Shown here: positions 29,508 through 39,216 of the stretch, piece by piece
How the letters are laid out: the number at the start of each line of letters is the position of its first letter
How positions within the stretch are numbered: the stretch's first letter is position 1
Assembly: GCA_903848655.1 (NCBI GenBank)
Contig: CAINGT010000140.1
Span: forward strand, 1-39,931
Length of the DNA: 39,931 nt
Source: an uncultured Sphingomonadales bacterium
GTDB taxonomy: Bacteria > Pseudomonadota > Alphaproteobacteria > Sphingomonadales > Sphingomonadaceae
Direction: 5' to 3'
Notes under the pieces: model-generated
Seen by the model: only the letters and a program-made list of their open reading frames with translations
The model's database searches: none
Told to the model about the DNA's origin: nothing
Translations under genes and position numbers: made by a program

Positions 29508-29750
29508 TCAACGCCCGTCCATTCGCGGCACATACAGTCCATCGGTTTGAGGGAACCGGGATTGTGAACCGCCCGCAAGGCGGCGCAGCAAGCGCCAGAG
29601 TTCAGGGATATTGCCGTGCACGGGCCAGAGCGTCAAATCGCTCGGCCAAGCATGAGGGATCATTTGCGATGGCGGTCGGGGGACTGCCGAGAGTGTGGAA
29701 ACCACGCCTTGTCGCCAAAAATTTCGTCGCGCTTGACGCCCGGGGATCAC
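29508..29750 (-). CDS. Doubtful small hypothetical ORF
   Basis: This 80-codon frame (with an inner ATG at 29661 giving 51 codons) is the only candidate gene in the 418-base gap 29357-29774. I do not recognise the product. The inner part (PHAWPSDLTLWPVHGNIPELW) is rich in Trp and Pro, and its third-position GC is lower than in neighbouring genes. There is no ribosome site. The gap is less GC-rich than its surroundings and may hold a decayed gene. Confidence 0.2.
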   Translation of the reverse strand: MIPGRQARRNFWRQGVVSTLSAVPRPPSQMIPHAWPSDLTLWPVHGNIPELWRLLRRLAGGSQSRFPQTDGLYVPRMDGR

Positions 29751-29762
29751 TCCCCGGGCGTC
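29735..29762. terminator. Strong hairpin after comF
   Basis: Twelve perfect base pairs (29735-29746 with 29751-29762, GACGCCCGGGGA and its complement) close a TCAC loop. It lies 12 bases beyond the comF stop on the minus strand. No T-run follows in either direction, so it may act as a transcript-end stabiliser or as a rho-linked end rather than a classic intrinsic terminator. Confidence 0.5.
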
Positions 29763-29774
29763 ATCGTTTATGGA

Positions 29775-30578
29775 TCAGGAAGACAGGCTGGTCATCGCGG
29801 TTGAAGCAGGCGCACCCAAAGCCTGGGTGTCGTCGATGGCGCGCGCGAAACAGGCGATCTTTACCCGCCGCACCCCGGCTTTGTGCAGAACGTCGAGGCA
29901 GGCTTGGGTGGTTGCCCCGCTGGTCAGGACATCATCGACCAGCACGACATTCGCCCCCGCCAGCCGCGCCAGCCGCGCCGGATGGGCGCGGATCGCCCCC
30001 TTTAGCAGCGCAGCGCGGCGTGCGCGTCCCAAATGGCCCAGCGGCGGAGTGCGGCGCGGACGTTGCAAGCCATCGACCAGCAGCGGCTGACCAATCGCGC
30101 GCGCAATGCCTTGCGCCAGCAGCGCCGACTGGTTGAACCCGCGCCGCCACAGGCGCCAGCGGTGCAAGGGCACTGGCACCACCAGCCATTCGCCATCGAG
30201 CGGCGGCAAACGCGGCACCATCAACCGCACCAGCAAGCCCGCCAGCCCAATCCGCCGCCCGTGCTTGAACCCCAGCACCAGCCGCCGCGCGGTATCATTA
30301 TAGAGCGTTGCCGCCGCAATCCCGTCATGACGCGGCGCTTGCGCCAGACATGGCGCGCAAATCCACGTGCCTTGCGCGGCGTCGGCCAGCGCCAGCGCGC
30401 CATCGACGCCCTGTTGCGCAATCCGGTCGGGCACTGGACGCTGGCAGCGCGCGCAGCAGGGATCGCCGGGGATCGCCAGCCCCGACCAGCACGCCGCGCA
30501 CAGCCCGGCTTGCGCAGCCAGCGCATCGCCGCACAACGGGCAGCGCGGTGGAAACAGCAGATCGATCAGTCCAGCCAT
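29775..30578 (-). CDS. ComF family phosphoribosyltransferase-like protein
   Basis: A 267-residue protein of the ComF/GntX group, related to a competence factor in Gram-positives and to E. coli GntX. It has N-terminal zinc-finger cysteine pairs (CPLCG, CAACW, CCARC, CAPC) and a type I phosphoribosyltransferase domain ending in the PRPP loop VVLVDDVLTSGATTQAC. The linking segment VVPVPLHRWRLWRRGFNQSALLA is diagnostic. Its function in alphaproteobacteria is not settled (DNA uptake or repair, or salvage). ATG 30578 is chosen; it is divergent from the methyltransferase gene (66 bases). Confidence 0.9.
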   Translation of the reverse strand: MAGLIDLLFPPRCPLCGDALAAQAGLCAACWSGLAIPGDPCCARCQRPVPDRIAQQGVDGALALADAAQGTWICAPCLAQAPRHDGIAAATLYNDTARRLVLGFKHGRRIGLAGLLVRLMVPRLPPLDGEWLVVPVPLHRWRLWRRGFNQSALLAQGIARAIGQPLLVDGLQRPRRTPPLGHLGRARRAALLKGAIRAHPARLARLAGANVVLVDDVLTSGATTQACLDVLHKAGVRRVKIACFARAIDDTQALGAPASTAMTSLSS

Positions 30579-30644
30579 CGGCGCTGATCTTCGGCGCGCA
30601 TCGCAGCCTTGGCAAGTGCGCCATATCGCGGCAGGGAAGCAGCG

Positions 30645-31466
30645 ATGCCCGCGCCCCCGCCCACGCCCCCGCCCCCGCCCGAAATCTTTGCCCCGCACCG
30701 CCGCCTTGCACTGCGGCAGCGGATGCGCGTGCTTCAGCGCGGCGATGATGCCGCGCGGTTCATGATCGACGATATGGTCGATGATGTGCGCGACCGGCTG
30801 GCATTCTTGCGCCATCAGCCCGCGCGCGCGCTGGTGGTGGGCGATGTGTCCGGCGCGCTGGCCAGCGCGCTGACCGCGCAAGGCAGCGTGGTCACGCGCG
30901 CCGATCCGGTGCCGCTGGTGGGAGAAGTGCCGATTGATGAAACACAACCGCTGGCCTTTGCCGACCGCTTCGATCTGATCGCCAGTCTGGGCACGCTCGA
31001 TACGGTCAACGATCTGCCCGGCGCGCTGCTCCATCTGCGCCGCGCACTGGCCCCCGGCGGGCTGGCGATCATGGCGATGCCCGGCGCGGGCAGCCTGCCC
31101 GCGCTGCGCGCAGTCATGCTCGCCGCCGATGGCGACCGCCCCGCCCCGCGCCTCCACCCGCAGATCGACGTGCGCGCGGGCGGCCAATTGCTGCAACGCG
31201 CCGGGTTTGCCGATCCAGTCACCGACAGCCGCAGCTTGCGCGTCAGCTACCGCCGGTTTGACCGCCTGATCGCCGATTTGCGCGCGCAAGCGCTGACAGC
31301 GTGCCTGACGCGCGGCGGCCCGCCGCTGAGCAAAGCCGCGCTCGCCCGCGCGCACATCGCGTTTGATGCAATGGCCGAAGCGGGGCGGGTAACGGAAACG
31401 TTTGAAATCCTCACCCTGTCAGGCTGGGCCAGACCGCTCCGCGCGCCTAGAGCGGAATACGATTAG
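30645..31466 (+). CDS. SAM-dependent methyltransferase-like protein (NDUFAF5-like)
   Basis: A 273-residue protein resembling the alphaproteobacterial class I methyltransferases related to the mitochondrial complex I factor NDUFAF5. The opening EIFAPHRRLALRQRMRVLQ and the core ALVVGDVSGALASAL and LHLRRALAPGGLAIMAMPG fit. The usual glycine-rich SAM loop (GxGxG) is degenerate (VVGDVSG), so activity is not certain. ATG 30645 has AGGGA upstream. The final residues RAEYD and the stop codon are encoded by a double-hairpin repeat, so the natural C-terminus has probably been replaced or extended. Confidence 0.78.
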   Translation: MPAPPPTPPPPPEIFAPHRRLALRQRMRVLQRGDDAARFMIDDMVDDVRDRLAFLRHQPARALVVGDVSGALASALTAQGSVVTRADPVPLVGEVPIDETQPLAFADRFDLIASLGTLDTVNDLPGALLHLRRALAPGGLAIMAMPGAGSLPALRAVMLAADGDRPAPRLHPQIDVRAGGQLLQRAGFADPVTDSRSLRVSYRRFDRLIADLRAQALTACLTRGGPPLSKAALARAHIAFDAMAEAGRVTETFEILTLSGWARPLRAPRAEYD

Positions 31467-31551
31467 ATTGAATCGCATTCCGCTCTAGAGTCTTTGTTTT
31501 CGCGTGATTTATTGCGAAAAACCGGTTCCCACTTTTTCGCATCACGCTCTA
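31447..31551. repeat. Double-hairpin repeat, copy C (short-armed form), between convergent genes
   Basis: Oriented opposite to copies A and B. Hairpin 2 (31447-31464 with 31471-31488, 17 of 18) comes first, then the linker AGTCTTTGTTTTCG. Hairpin 1 follows with only eight-base arms GCGAAAAA (31514-31521) and TTTTTCGC (31533-31540) around CCGGTTCCCAC, enclosed by GCGTGAT (31502-31508) and ATCACGC (31541-31547). It lacks the 19-base arm extensions of A and B and looks like the ancestral form. Confidence 0.85.
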
Positions 31552-31566
31552 AGTTCTGACGCGCTG

Positions 31567-34230
31567 TTACCCAAGCGCGGCTTGCGCGGCGGCGAGGCGG
31601 GCGATGGGGACGCGATAGGGGCTGGCGGACACGTAATCGAGCCCGATCTGTTCGCAAAAGGCAATCGAGGCCGGATCGCCGCCGTGTTCGCCGCAAATGC
31701 CCAGCTTCAGATCGGGGCGGGTGCGGCGGCCGCGTTCGGCGGCAAGTTCGACCAATTGGCCGACGCCTTCGATGTCGAGGCTGACGAACGGATCGCGCGG
31801 ATAGATCCCCTGTTCGACATAAGGGTTCAGGAACCGCGACGCGTCATCGCGGCTGACCCCCAGCGTCGTCTGCGTCAGATCGTTGGTGCCAAACGAAAAG
31901 AACCGCGCCTCGTGCGCGATGTCGTGCGCCATCAGCGCCGCGCGCGGCAGTTCGATCATCGTGCCGACCAGATAGTCGAGGTGTTGGCCGCGTTCGGCAA
32001 ACACCGCTTGCGCCACGCGGTCGATCAGCGTGCGCAAAATCTCGACTTCTTTGCGCGTCGCCACCAGCGGAATCATGATTTCGGGCACGACCGCGTCGCC
32101 CGAAACCGCAATGACATCGAGCGCGGCTTCAAAAATCGCGCGCGCCTGCATCTCATAGATTTCGGGAAACGTGATCCCCAGCCGGCAGCCGCGATGCCCA
32201 AGCATCGGATTGAATTCGTGCAATTCTTCGGCGCGGCGGCGCAGATGATCGACCCCCAGCCCGGTCACTTCGGCCAGTTCTGCGAATTCGGCGGCGGCAG
32301 TGGGCAGAAATTCGTGCAGCGGCGGATCGAGCAGGCGGATCGTGACCGGCAGCCCGGCCATGACTTCGAATATCCCGGTAAAATCTGCGCGCTGTTCGGG
32401 CAGCAAAATTGCCAGCGCGGCGCGGCGCGCGGTTTCGCTGTCGGCCAGAATCATCTGGCGCACGGCGGTGATCCGCCCGGCATCAAAAAACATGTGTTCG
32501 GTGCGGCACAGCCCCACGCCTTCGGCCCCGAACTGGCGCGCGACTTTGCAGTCGGCCGGGGTTTCCGCATTGGCGCGAACTTTCATGCGGCGGTGCCGGT
32601 CGGCCCAGCCCATCAGCACGCCGAAATCGCCGACGAGTTCGGGTTCAACCGTGCGCACTTCGCCTGCCATGACTTCGCCGGTAGAGCCATCGAGCGTGAT
32701 GACATCGCCTTCGCTGACGGTGCGCCCGGCGATACGCGCCACCCGCGCCGCCAGATCAATCGACAGCGCCGATGCGCCCGACACGCAAGGCCGCCCCATG
32801 CCGCGCGCCACCACCGCCGCATGGCTGGTCATGCCGCCGCGCGCGGTCAGCACGCCGCGCGCGGCATGCATTCCGTGAATATCTTCAGGGCTGGTTTCGA
32901 CCCGTACCAGAATAACCGCATCGCCGCGTTCGGCGCGCCGCTCTGCGGTATCGGCGTCAAACACCACCGCGCCCGATGCCGCGCCGGGCGATGCGGGCAG
33001 CCCGCGCGTCAGCACATCGCGCGGCGCGGTCGGATCGAGCGTCGGGTGCAGCAATTGATCGAGCGCCATCGGATCGATCCGGCGAATCGCGGTCGCTTCG
33101 TCGATCAAGCCTTCGTGCACCATATCGACCGCCATCTTGAGCGCGGCTTTGGCGGTGCGCTTGCCCGAACGGGTTTGCAGCATCCACAATTTGCCTTGTT
33201 CGACGGTGAATTCGATATCCTGCATGTCTTGATAATGCGCTTCGAGCAGATCGAACACGCGCGCCAATTCGGCATATGCGGCGGGCATTGCCTCTTCCAT
33301 CGACAGCGGCTTGGCCCCGGCGGCCTCACGCGCGGCGCGGGTCAGGTATTGCGGGGTGCGAATCCCTGCGACAACGTCTTCGCCTTGGGCATTGACCAGC
33401 CATTCGCCGTAATAGGCGCGCGTGCCCGTCGCTGGATCGCGCGTGAACGCGACGCCGGTGGCCGATGTATCGCCCATATTGCCGAACACCATCGCCTGCA
33501 CATTGACCGCCGTGCCCCAATCACCGGGGATGGCATTGAGCCGCCGATAGACTTTGGCGCGGTCCGATTCCCAGCTATCGAACACTGCCGCGATGGCCCC
33601 CCACAGCTGTTCGTGCACATCTTGCGGAAACGGGCGGCCCCATTCTTCGGCCACAATCGCCTTGTATTCGCCCACCAGCGCCTGCCAATGTTCGGCCTGC
33701 ATTTCGATATCGGCGTAAAATCCCTGATCTTCTTTAGCGATTTCCAGCGCGTCTTCGAACCGGTGATGATCGAGCCCGAGCACGACATCGGCATACATCT
33801 GGATGAACCGCCGATACGAATCCCACGCAAAGCGCGCATCGCCCGCGCCGCGCGCCAGCCCCGCCACGGTCGCATCGTTCAGCCCGAGGTTGAGCACGGT
33901 ATCCATCATCCCCGGCATCGATACCCGCGCGCCAGATCGCACCGACACCAGCAGCGGATTGGCCGCATCGCCAAATCTGCGGCCCGTCGCCGCCTCGATA
34001 TGCGCAATGCCCTGCGCGACGGCGCCCTGCAGGTCGGCGTCGAATGTCTTGCCCGCGCGGTTGTAGAGCGTGCACACTTCGGTGCTGATGGTAAACCCCG
34101 GCGGCACTGGCAGGCCAATGGCCGCCATTTCAGCAAGGTTCGCGCCTTTGCCGCCGGTAATCGTCTTGTCGCGCGACCGGGGATCATCAGACCTCGCGCC
34201 GCCGCCGAAATGGAATAGGTATGCGCTCAT
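31567..34230 (-). CDS. ppdK: Pyruvate, phosphate dikinase
   Basis: Interconverts pyruvate, ATP and phosphate with phosphoenolpyruvate, AMP and pyrophosphate. The 887-residue protein has the N-terminal ATP-grasp domain (GGKGANLAEMAAIGLPVPPGF ahead of the nucleotide site), the central phosphohistidine domain with RGGMTSHAAVVARGMG, and the C-terminal PEP/pyruvate barrel with the catalytic Cys in GICGEHGGDP. Full length. ATG 34230 (MSAYLFHFGGGAR) is chosen over the frame to 34332, which overlaps glyS. It follows glyQS by 43 bases, an order I recall from other alphaproteobacteria. The large opposite-strand frame is a codon-bias shadow. Confidence 0.96.
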   Translation of the reverse strand: MSAYLFHFGGGARSDDPRSRDKTITGGKGANLAEMAAIGLPVPPGFTISTEVCTLYNRAGKTFDADLQGAVAQGIAHIEAATGRRFGDAANPLLVSVRSGARVSMPGMMDTVLNLGLNDATVAGLARGAGDARFAWDSYRRFIQMYADVVLGLDHHRFEDALEIAKEDQGFYADIEMQAEHWQALVGEYKAIVAEEWGRPFPQDVHEQLWGAIAAVFDSWESDRAKVYRRLNAIPGDWGTAVNVQAMVFGNMGDTSATGVAFTRDPATGTRAYYGEWLVNAQGEDVVAGIRTPQYLTRAAREAAGAKPLSMEEAMPAAYAELARVFDLLEAHYQDMQDIEFTVEQGKLWMLQTRSGKRTAKAALKMAVDMVHEGLIDEATAIRRIDPMALDQLLHPTLDPTAPRDVLTRGLPASPGAASGAVVFDADTAERRAERGDAVILVRVETSPEDIHGMHAARGVLTARGGMTSHAAVVARGMGRPCVSGASALSIDLAARVARIAGRTVSEGDVITLDGSTGEVMAGEVRTVEPELVGDFGVLMGWADRHRRMKVRANAETPADCKVARQFGAEGVGLCRTEHMFFDAGRITAVRQMILADSETARRAALAILLPEQRADFTGIFEVMAGLPVTIRLLDPPLHEFLPTAAAEFAELAEVTGLGVDHLRRRAEELHEFNPMLGHRGCRLGITFPEIYEMQARAIFEAALDVIAVSGDAVVPEIMIPLVATRKEVEILRTLIDRVAQAVFAERGQHLDYLVGTMIELPRAALMAHDIAHEARFFSFGTNDLTQTTLGVSRDDASRFLNPYVEQGIYPRDPFVSLDIEGVGQLVELAAERGRRTRPDLKLGICGEHGGDPASIAFCEQIGLDYVSASPYRVPIARLAAAQAALG

Positions 34231-34273
34231 GACCAAACTGGCCCCCTCAACCCTTGTCCTTGCGCTCTCTGCG

Positions 34274-36346
34274 CTAGCCTTCGATACGCGAAAAATCGGC
34301 GACTTTGTGCACCGCAGCACGAAAGCGGTCAAGCAAATCTAACCGATTGGCGCGCTTGTTCGCATCCGCATCATTGACCGTAACCGTCTCGAAAAAGGCA
34401 TCGATGGGCGCGCGCAACCCGGCGAGCGCGGCCATTGCGGCGGTAAAGTCTTCATCACCCAGCGCGCCATCGACACGCGGTGCGGCTGCTGCCAGCGCGG
34501 CGGCGAGCGCGGTTTCCGCCGGTTCTGGCACATAGTCCTGTGCCTGCGGCTCCCAGCTTTCGCGCTTGAGGATATTGGCGGCGCGTTTGTAGCCCGCGAG
34601 CAAGTTGATGCCATCCTCGCTGCCGACAAAAGCCTGCAACGCCTTGACCCGGGCGAGCAGACGGACCAGATCGCCCTCCCCCCCTTGCGCCAGCACCGCA
34701 TCGATCAGATCGTGGCGCACCCCGGCTTCGCGTTGCTGGACCTTGAGCCGCTCGGCAAAAAACGCCAGCAAATCGCCTTCGGCCACGCTCAGCCGCAAGG
34801 CGTTGGCGGTGATGAGCCGGATCGCCCCCAGCGCCGCGCGGCGCAGCGCAAATGGGTCTTTTGATCCGGTGGGCTTTTCGTTGATCGCGAAAAAGCCGCG
34901 CAACGTGTCCAATTTGTCCGCCAGTGCCAGCGCCACGCTGACCGGCGCGGCGGGCACCGGGTCAGACGGACCGGCGGGCTGATAATGATCGCGGATCGCA
35001 TCAGCAACAGCGGCGGGCAGGCCTTCGGCGCGGGCGTAATAGCCGCCCATGATGCCCTGCAATTCAGGAAATTCGCCAACCATATCGGTGACGAGGTCAG
35101 CCTTGCACAGCTCTGCCGCCAGCCGCGCCTGCGCCGGATCGGCACCCGGCACCACGCCCTGCTGTGCCAGCCATTCGGCCAGATCGGCCACGCGCGCGAC
35201 TTTGTCGGCCAGGCTGCCCAGCTTGTCATGAAACGTGATGCGCGCCAGCTTTGTGGCATGATCGGCAAGCGGCGTTTTCTGATCCTGTTCCCAAAAGAAC
35301 CGCGCATCGGCCAGCCGCGCGGCAAGGACTTTGCCATTGCCCGCAACAATCGCCGCGCCACCGTCATGCGCCGCAATATTGGCCGTACACACAAAGGCAT
35401 TGGCCAGCCGCAAACCCCTAAAGCCCTCCCCCTCAAGGGGGAGGGTTGGGTGGGGGTGTCCAGCGCCCGAGAGACGCGCAACCTCGGTCGCAATGAAGTA
35501 TTTCTGGTTAATCCGCGTCGTCAGCTGGATCACCTCCGGCGGCACTGCCAGAAACGCCGGATCGAACCGCCCCAACAGCGGCACCGGCCATTCGGTCAGC
35601 CCGGCGTTTTCGATCACCAACGCTTCGTCCGCAACCAGTTCCAGCCCGGCCTCGGCGGCAAGGCGGTGCGCGCCATCGCGGATGATCGCCTCGCGCGTCG
35701 CCTGATCGACGATGACATGCGCGGCATGGAGTTTGGGCGCGTAGTCGTCAACGCCGTCGATCACGATTGGCCCTGCATGGTGAAAGCGGTGGCCAAAGGT
35801 TTCACGCCCCGGCTCGATCCCGTCAAACTGCGCACCCAGCCCTTGGCCGATCACCTCGCCATCGAGCAGCGCGACAATGCCCTGCAACGGGCGCACCCAG
35901 CGCAAGCTGTCGGTGTGGCGCGAGGCCGCGCCCCAACGCTGCGACTTGGGCCACGAAAAACCGCGCACGAGCGCCACGATGACATCGCGCAACACGTCGC
36001 CAATCGCGATCCCCGGAATGTCCTTCACCGCAAACCACACGCCATCGCGTTCGCTCAGTTGCGCGGCCGTCAGCCCGGTCTTGCGCAAAAAGCCTTCGAG
36101 CGCCGCCGCCGGGGCCGATGTGCGCGGCCCCTTGATCTCTTCGCGCACCGGATCGGTCACCAGCGGCAAGTCGCGCGCGATCAGCGCCAGCCGACGCGGG
36201 GTGGACCACACCGTAACCGCGCCCGGCACAACGCCCCTTGAGCGCAATTCCGCGCGGAACAGTTTTTCGAGTTCCGCGCGCGCGCCCGCCTGCATCCGCG
36301 CCGGAATTTCTTCAGACCGCAGTTCGAGCAGAAAATCGCCGCTCAT
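34274..36346 (-). CDS. glyS: Glycine--tRNA ligase beta subunit
   Basis: Beta chain of the heterotetrameric glycyl-tRNA synthetase, binding tRNA. The 690-residue product opens with [15 protein letters not shown] and contains the expected [23 protein letters not shown] and [28 protein letters not shown] stretches, ending with the anticodon-binding domain. An insertion of about 15 residues, [15 protein letters not shown] (297-311), is encoded by an intergenic-type palindromic repeat and does not belong to the family. The frame stays open through it, so the gene is probably functional. It overlaps glyQ by ATGA (36343-36346). Confidence 0.96.
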   Translation of the reverse strand: MSGDFLLELRSEEIPARMQAGARAELEKLFRAELRSRGVVPGAVTVWSTPRRLALIARDLPLVTDPVREEIKGPRTSAPAAALEGFLRKTGLTAAQLSERDGVWFAVKDIPGIAIGDVLRDVIVALVRGFSWPKSQRWGAASRHTDSLRWVRPLQGIVALLDGEVIGQGLGAQFDGIEPGRETFGHRFHHAGPIVIDGVDDYAPKLHAAHVIVDQATREAIIRDGAHRLAAEAGLELVADEALVIENAGLTEWPVPLLGRFDPAFLAVPPEVIQLTTRINQKYFIATEVARLSGAGHPHPTLPLEGEGFRGLRLANAFVCTANIAAHDGGAAIVAGNGKVLAARLADARFFWEQDQKTPLADHATKLARITFHDKLGSLADKVARVADLAEWLAQQGVVPGADPAQARLAAELCKADLVTDMVGEFPELQGIMGGYYARAEGLPAAVADAIRDHYQPAGPSDPVPAAPVSVALALADKLDTLRGFFAINEKPTGSKDPFALRRAALGAIRLITANALRLSVAEGDLLAFFAERLKVQQREAGVRHDLIDAVLAQGGEGDLVRLLARVKALQAFVGSEDGINLLAGYKRAANILKRESWEPQAQDYVPEPAETALAAALAAAAPRVDGALGDEDFTAAMAALAGLRAPIDAFFETVTVNDADANKRANRLDLLDRFRAAVHKVADFSRIEG
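35414..35460 (-). repeat. Palindromic repeat inserted in frame within glyS
   Basis: On the minus strand CCCTCCCCCT and AGGGGGAGGG form the palindrome, flanked by CACCCCCACCCAA and CTTTAGGG. It matches the intergenic copy at 1-37 almost exactly. It lies between codons for SGAG and LRLANAF, in a stretch where other GlyS proteins pass directly into the ANxF-type strand. It is a multiple of three in effect and has no stop codon in the glyS frame. Confidence 0.8.
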
Positions 36347-37245
36347 GCGCTCCACCCCGGAAAGTGCTGCGCCCATTGGTCGGCGAATTTCGCCATATAG
36401 GCCTCGCACGATCCGCGCGCGCAATCGCGCACCCGCCCCATAAAGCTGGCGCGTTCCTGCACCGAAATCACGCCGCGCGCCTGCAACAAATTGAACAGAT
36501 GGCTCGCCTCGATGGCCTGTTCATAAGCCGCTATCGGCACCCCGGCGTCGATGGCGCGGCGGCATTCGGCTTCGGCGCGGCGGAATCCTTCGAACAAGGT
36601 ATCGGTATCGGCGACCTCAAAATTCCATTTCGACATCTGGCGTTCGTTTTCCAGAAACACCGCGCCATAGCTTACGCCCGCGTCATTGAACCGCAAATCA
36701 TAGACATTATCAACGCCTTGCACATACATCGCCAGCCGTTCGAGGCCATAGGTCAGTTCGCCCGACACCGGCTTGCAGTCAAACCCGCCCATTTGCTGGA
36801 AATACGTGAACTGCGTCACCTCCATCCCGTCGCACCACACTTCCCAACCCAGCCCCCACGCGCCGAGCGTGGGCGATTCCCAATCGTCTTCGACAAAGCG
36901 GATATCGTGTAGCAGCGGGTCGATGCCGATGGCCTGCAAGCTGCCGAGATAGAGCGCCTGCATATCGGGCGGGCTGGGCTTGAGGATCACCTGATACTGG
37001 TAATAGTGCTGCAAACGGTTGGGATTTTCGCCATAGCGCCCATCGGTCGGGCGGCGGCTGGGCTGGACATAAGCCGCCCGCCACGCTTCCGGCCCGAGCG
37101 CGCGCAAGGTGGTGGCGGTGTGAAACGTGCCCGCGCCGACGCGCATGTCATACGGTTGCAGGATCAGACAGCCGTGCGCGCTCCAATAAGCATGGAGCCG
37201 CAAGATCATGTCCTGAAAGCTGGGGCTTGTCGCGGGTTCGGCCAT
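36343..37245 (-). CDS. glyQ: Glycine--tRNA ligase alpha subunit
   Basis: Catalytic alpha chain of the alpha2-beta2 glycyl-tRNA synthetase, forming glycyl-adenylate. The 300-residue product has the class II core: [39 protein letters not shown] spread over the substrate site, [19 protein letters not shown] and [22 protein letters not shown] 37245 ([14 protein letters not shown]) is chosen; upstream codons to 37539 are antisense to the next gene. First gene of glyQ-glyS-ppdK, divergent from the TraB/GumN pair (106 bases). Confidence 0.97.
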   Translation of the reverse strand: MAEPATSPSFQDMILRLHAYWSAHGCLILQPYDMRVGAGTFHTATTLRALGPEAWRAAYVQPSRRPTDGRYGENPNRLQHYYQYQVILKPSPPDMQALYLGSLQAIGIDPLLHDIRFVEDDWESPTLGAWGLGWEVWCDGMEVTQFTYFQQMGGFDCKPVSGELTYGLERLAMYVQGVDNVYDLRFNDAGVSYGAVFLENERQMSKWNFEVADTDTLFEGFRRAEAECRRAIDAGVPIAAYEQAIEASHLFNLLQARGVISVQERASFMGRVRDCARGSCEAYMAKFADQWAQHFPGWSA

Positions 37246-37351
37246 GGCGGCGGCTTTGGCCGATTGGCCCGCGCAAATCAACCTGCGCGCGTTTATTCCG
37301 CGCATCCAGCAGGCTTGCCCCCGCCGCCCGGTTGCGCCATGTTGGGCCATT

Positions 37352-38248
37352 ATGCGAAGCAATGCTCTGTTCGTGCTGGTGTGCCGCCTTGGCTGCGCGC
37401 TGTTGCTTGCCCCGGCGGTCGCGTGGGCGCAGCCGAATCCCGATTTGCACCCCGCATTGTGGAAGATCAGCCAGGCAAACACCACGATCTGGCTGTTCGG
37501 ATCGGTGCACATGCTGGCACCCAATACGCCGTGGCTCAACGGCGCGGTGGCCGATGCCGCCGATCAGGCCACCGAACTCGTTACCGAAACCGCCGAGCCT
37601 GACCGCAAGGCGCTGGGCGCGCTGATCGAAGCGCGATCCACGCTACCGCCCGGCGACACGCTGGCCAAGCTGCTGACGCCGGATCAGCGGTTTGATCTGG
37701 GTGAACGGCTGGCGCGGTTCGGTCTTGGGCCGACGCGGTTCGATACCAATCAACCATGGTTTGCTGCCGTGGTGCTATCGACATTGCCGCTTCTGGCGCG
37801 CGGCTTTTCCGAACATGACGGGGTTGAAGCCGCGCTGACCGCACGCATGGCCGCGCGCGGCGTGGGGCGCAGCGGCATCGAAACCCCCGCCGATCAGATT
37901 GAGGCGCTGGCCGGGCTGCCCCGCGCCACGCAAGTCAGCTATTTGCTCAACGTGATTGCCGATTTTGACAAAATCAACGGCCAGGTCGATGGCATGATCG
38001 CCGCCTGGGGCAAAGGCGATGCCGCCACGCTCGCGCGGCTGATGCGCGCCGATGCCGCCCGCGATGATCCGGTGATGACACAACGGCTGATTCAGGATCG
38101 CAACCAGCGCTTTGCCGCGTGGATCCTCGCGCGCTTGCGCCAGCCGGGCAAAGTGCTGGTGGTCATCGGCGCGATGCATCTGGCCGGGTCGCAATCGGTG
38201 ATCGACAGTCTGGCGCGCTCGGGCATCCGGGTCGAGCGGGTGCAATGA
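37352..38248 (+). CDS. TraB/GumN family protein, secreted
   Basis: A 298-residue protein with a signal peptide (ending VAWAQ) and the TraB/GumN fold signatures: [20 protein letters not shown] near the N-terminus, an ETxxEQ-like segment ([15 protein letters not shown]) and the C-terminal [18 protein letters not shown] with its conserved His. The family includes TraB peptidase-like proteins with conserved Glu and His that suggest metal-dependent hydrolysis; a bacterial role is not settled. Stop and next start overlap as ATGA. Start chosen at ATG 37352 because it gives a clean signal peptide. Confidence 0.85.
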   Translation: MRSNALFVLVCRLGCALLLAPAVAWAQPNPDLHPALWKISQANTTIWLFGSVHMLAPNTPWLNGAVADAADQATELVTETAEPDRKALGALIEARSTLPPGDTLAKLLTPDQRFDLGERLARFGLGPTRFDTNQPWFAAVVLSTLPLLARGFSEHDGVEAALTARMAARGVGRSGIETPADQIEALAGLPRATQVSYLLNVIADFDKINGQVDGMIAAWGKGDAATLARLMRADAARDDPVMTQRLIQDRNQRFAAWILARLRQPGKVLVVIGAMHLAGSQSVIDSLARSGIRVERVQ

Positions 38249-39111
38249 TCCGCCGCTGGCTGGGGTTGATCGCGCTGGTGCTGGCCAGCGCGTGCAGCCC
38301 CGCGCCCGATCCGCATGTCGCGCTGTGGGCGGTGGTCGATCATGGGACCACGCGCGGCTGGATTTTGGGCACGGTTCACGCTTTGCCACCGGGCACCCGC
38401 TGGCGCAGCGCCGCCATCGACGATGCGATGGCCCGGGCCGACCGGCTGGTGCTGGAAATCGGCGAACCGCTTGATCCCGCGCGCGTTGGCGCAGCGATGG
38501 CACGTCGCGCGGTCACGCCCGGCCTGCCTCCGCCCAGCGCGCGGCTTGATCTTGTCGGGCGGGCGGCGCTGATCGCGGCTTATGCGCGGCTGGAGCTGGA
38601 TGATGCGCGGTTCAAGGATCAGGAATCGTGGGCGGTCGCGGTGCAAGTGTCGGCCATCGCCAGCGCGCGCGCGGGCGTCAGCGTGGCAGACGGGGTCGAA
38701 CCGCAGGTACGCGCGCTGATGCCGGGCAAAGCGGTGATCGGGCTGGAAACCGTCGATGGTCAATTCGCGGTGTTTGACGCGCTGCCCTTGACCAGCCAGA
38801 ACCATTTGCTTGTCGCTGTCGCGCAAGAAGCGAACGATGCGGGCAAATCCGAAGCCAGCCTGCTGGCGCAATGGCGCAAGGGCGATGAAGCGGCGTTGGA
38901 GCGAAGCGTAGCGCAAGATTTCCTTGGCGATCCGGCCTTGCGCGACGCTTTGCTGACCGCGCGCAACCGGGCGTGGAGCGCGCAGATCGACGCGCTGTTG
39001 CGCAGCGGCGCGCGACCGCTGATCGCGGTTGGCGCGGGCCATGTGGTGGGGCGCGACGGGCTGCCCGCGCAGTTGCGCGCGCGCGGATGGACGGTGCGCC
39101 GCGTTTCGTGA
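38245..39111 (+). CDS. TraB/GumN family lipoprotein
   Basis: A 288-residue paralogue of the preceding gene, starting at the ATG that overlaps its stop. The leader LIALVLASACSPAP ends in a lipobox (ASAC), so it is predicted to be lipid-anchored, unlike its neighbour. Family signatures: GWILGTVHALPPGTRWR, VIGLETVDGQFAVF and PLIAVGAGHVVGRDGLPAQL. Sequence identity to the neighbour is modest, so the duplication is old or the genes were brought together. They probably act together in the envelope. Confidence 0.87.
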   Translation: MIRRWLGLIALVLASACSPAPDPHVALWAVVDHGTTRGWILGTVHALPPGTRWRSAAIDDAMARADRLVLEIGEPLDPARVGAAMARRAVTPGLPPPSARLDLVGRAALIAAYARLELDDARFKDQESWAVAVQVSAIASARAGVSVADGVEPQVRALMPGKAVIGLETVDGQFAVFDALPLTSQNHLLVAVAQEANDAGKSEASLLAQWRKGDEAALERSVAQDFLGDPALRDALLTARNRAWSAQIDALLRSGARPLIAVGAGHVVGRDGLPAQLRARGWTVRRVS

Positions 39112-39216
39112 CTTGCATTTGGCGCGCCATAGGCTATGCGCCGCCGCTTCCCGATCATGGTCATCCCTGGAGGCGTGGCGGGAATTGGCGTCAATCTAAC
39201 CCTTAGGATCAGACAT

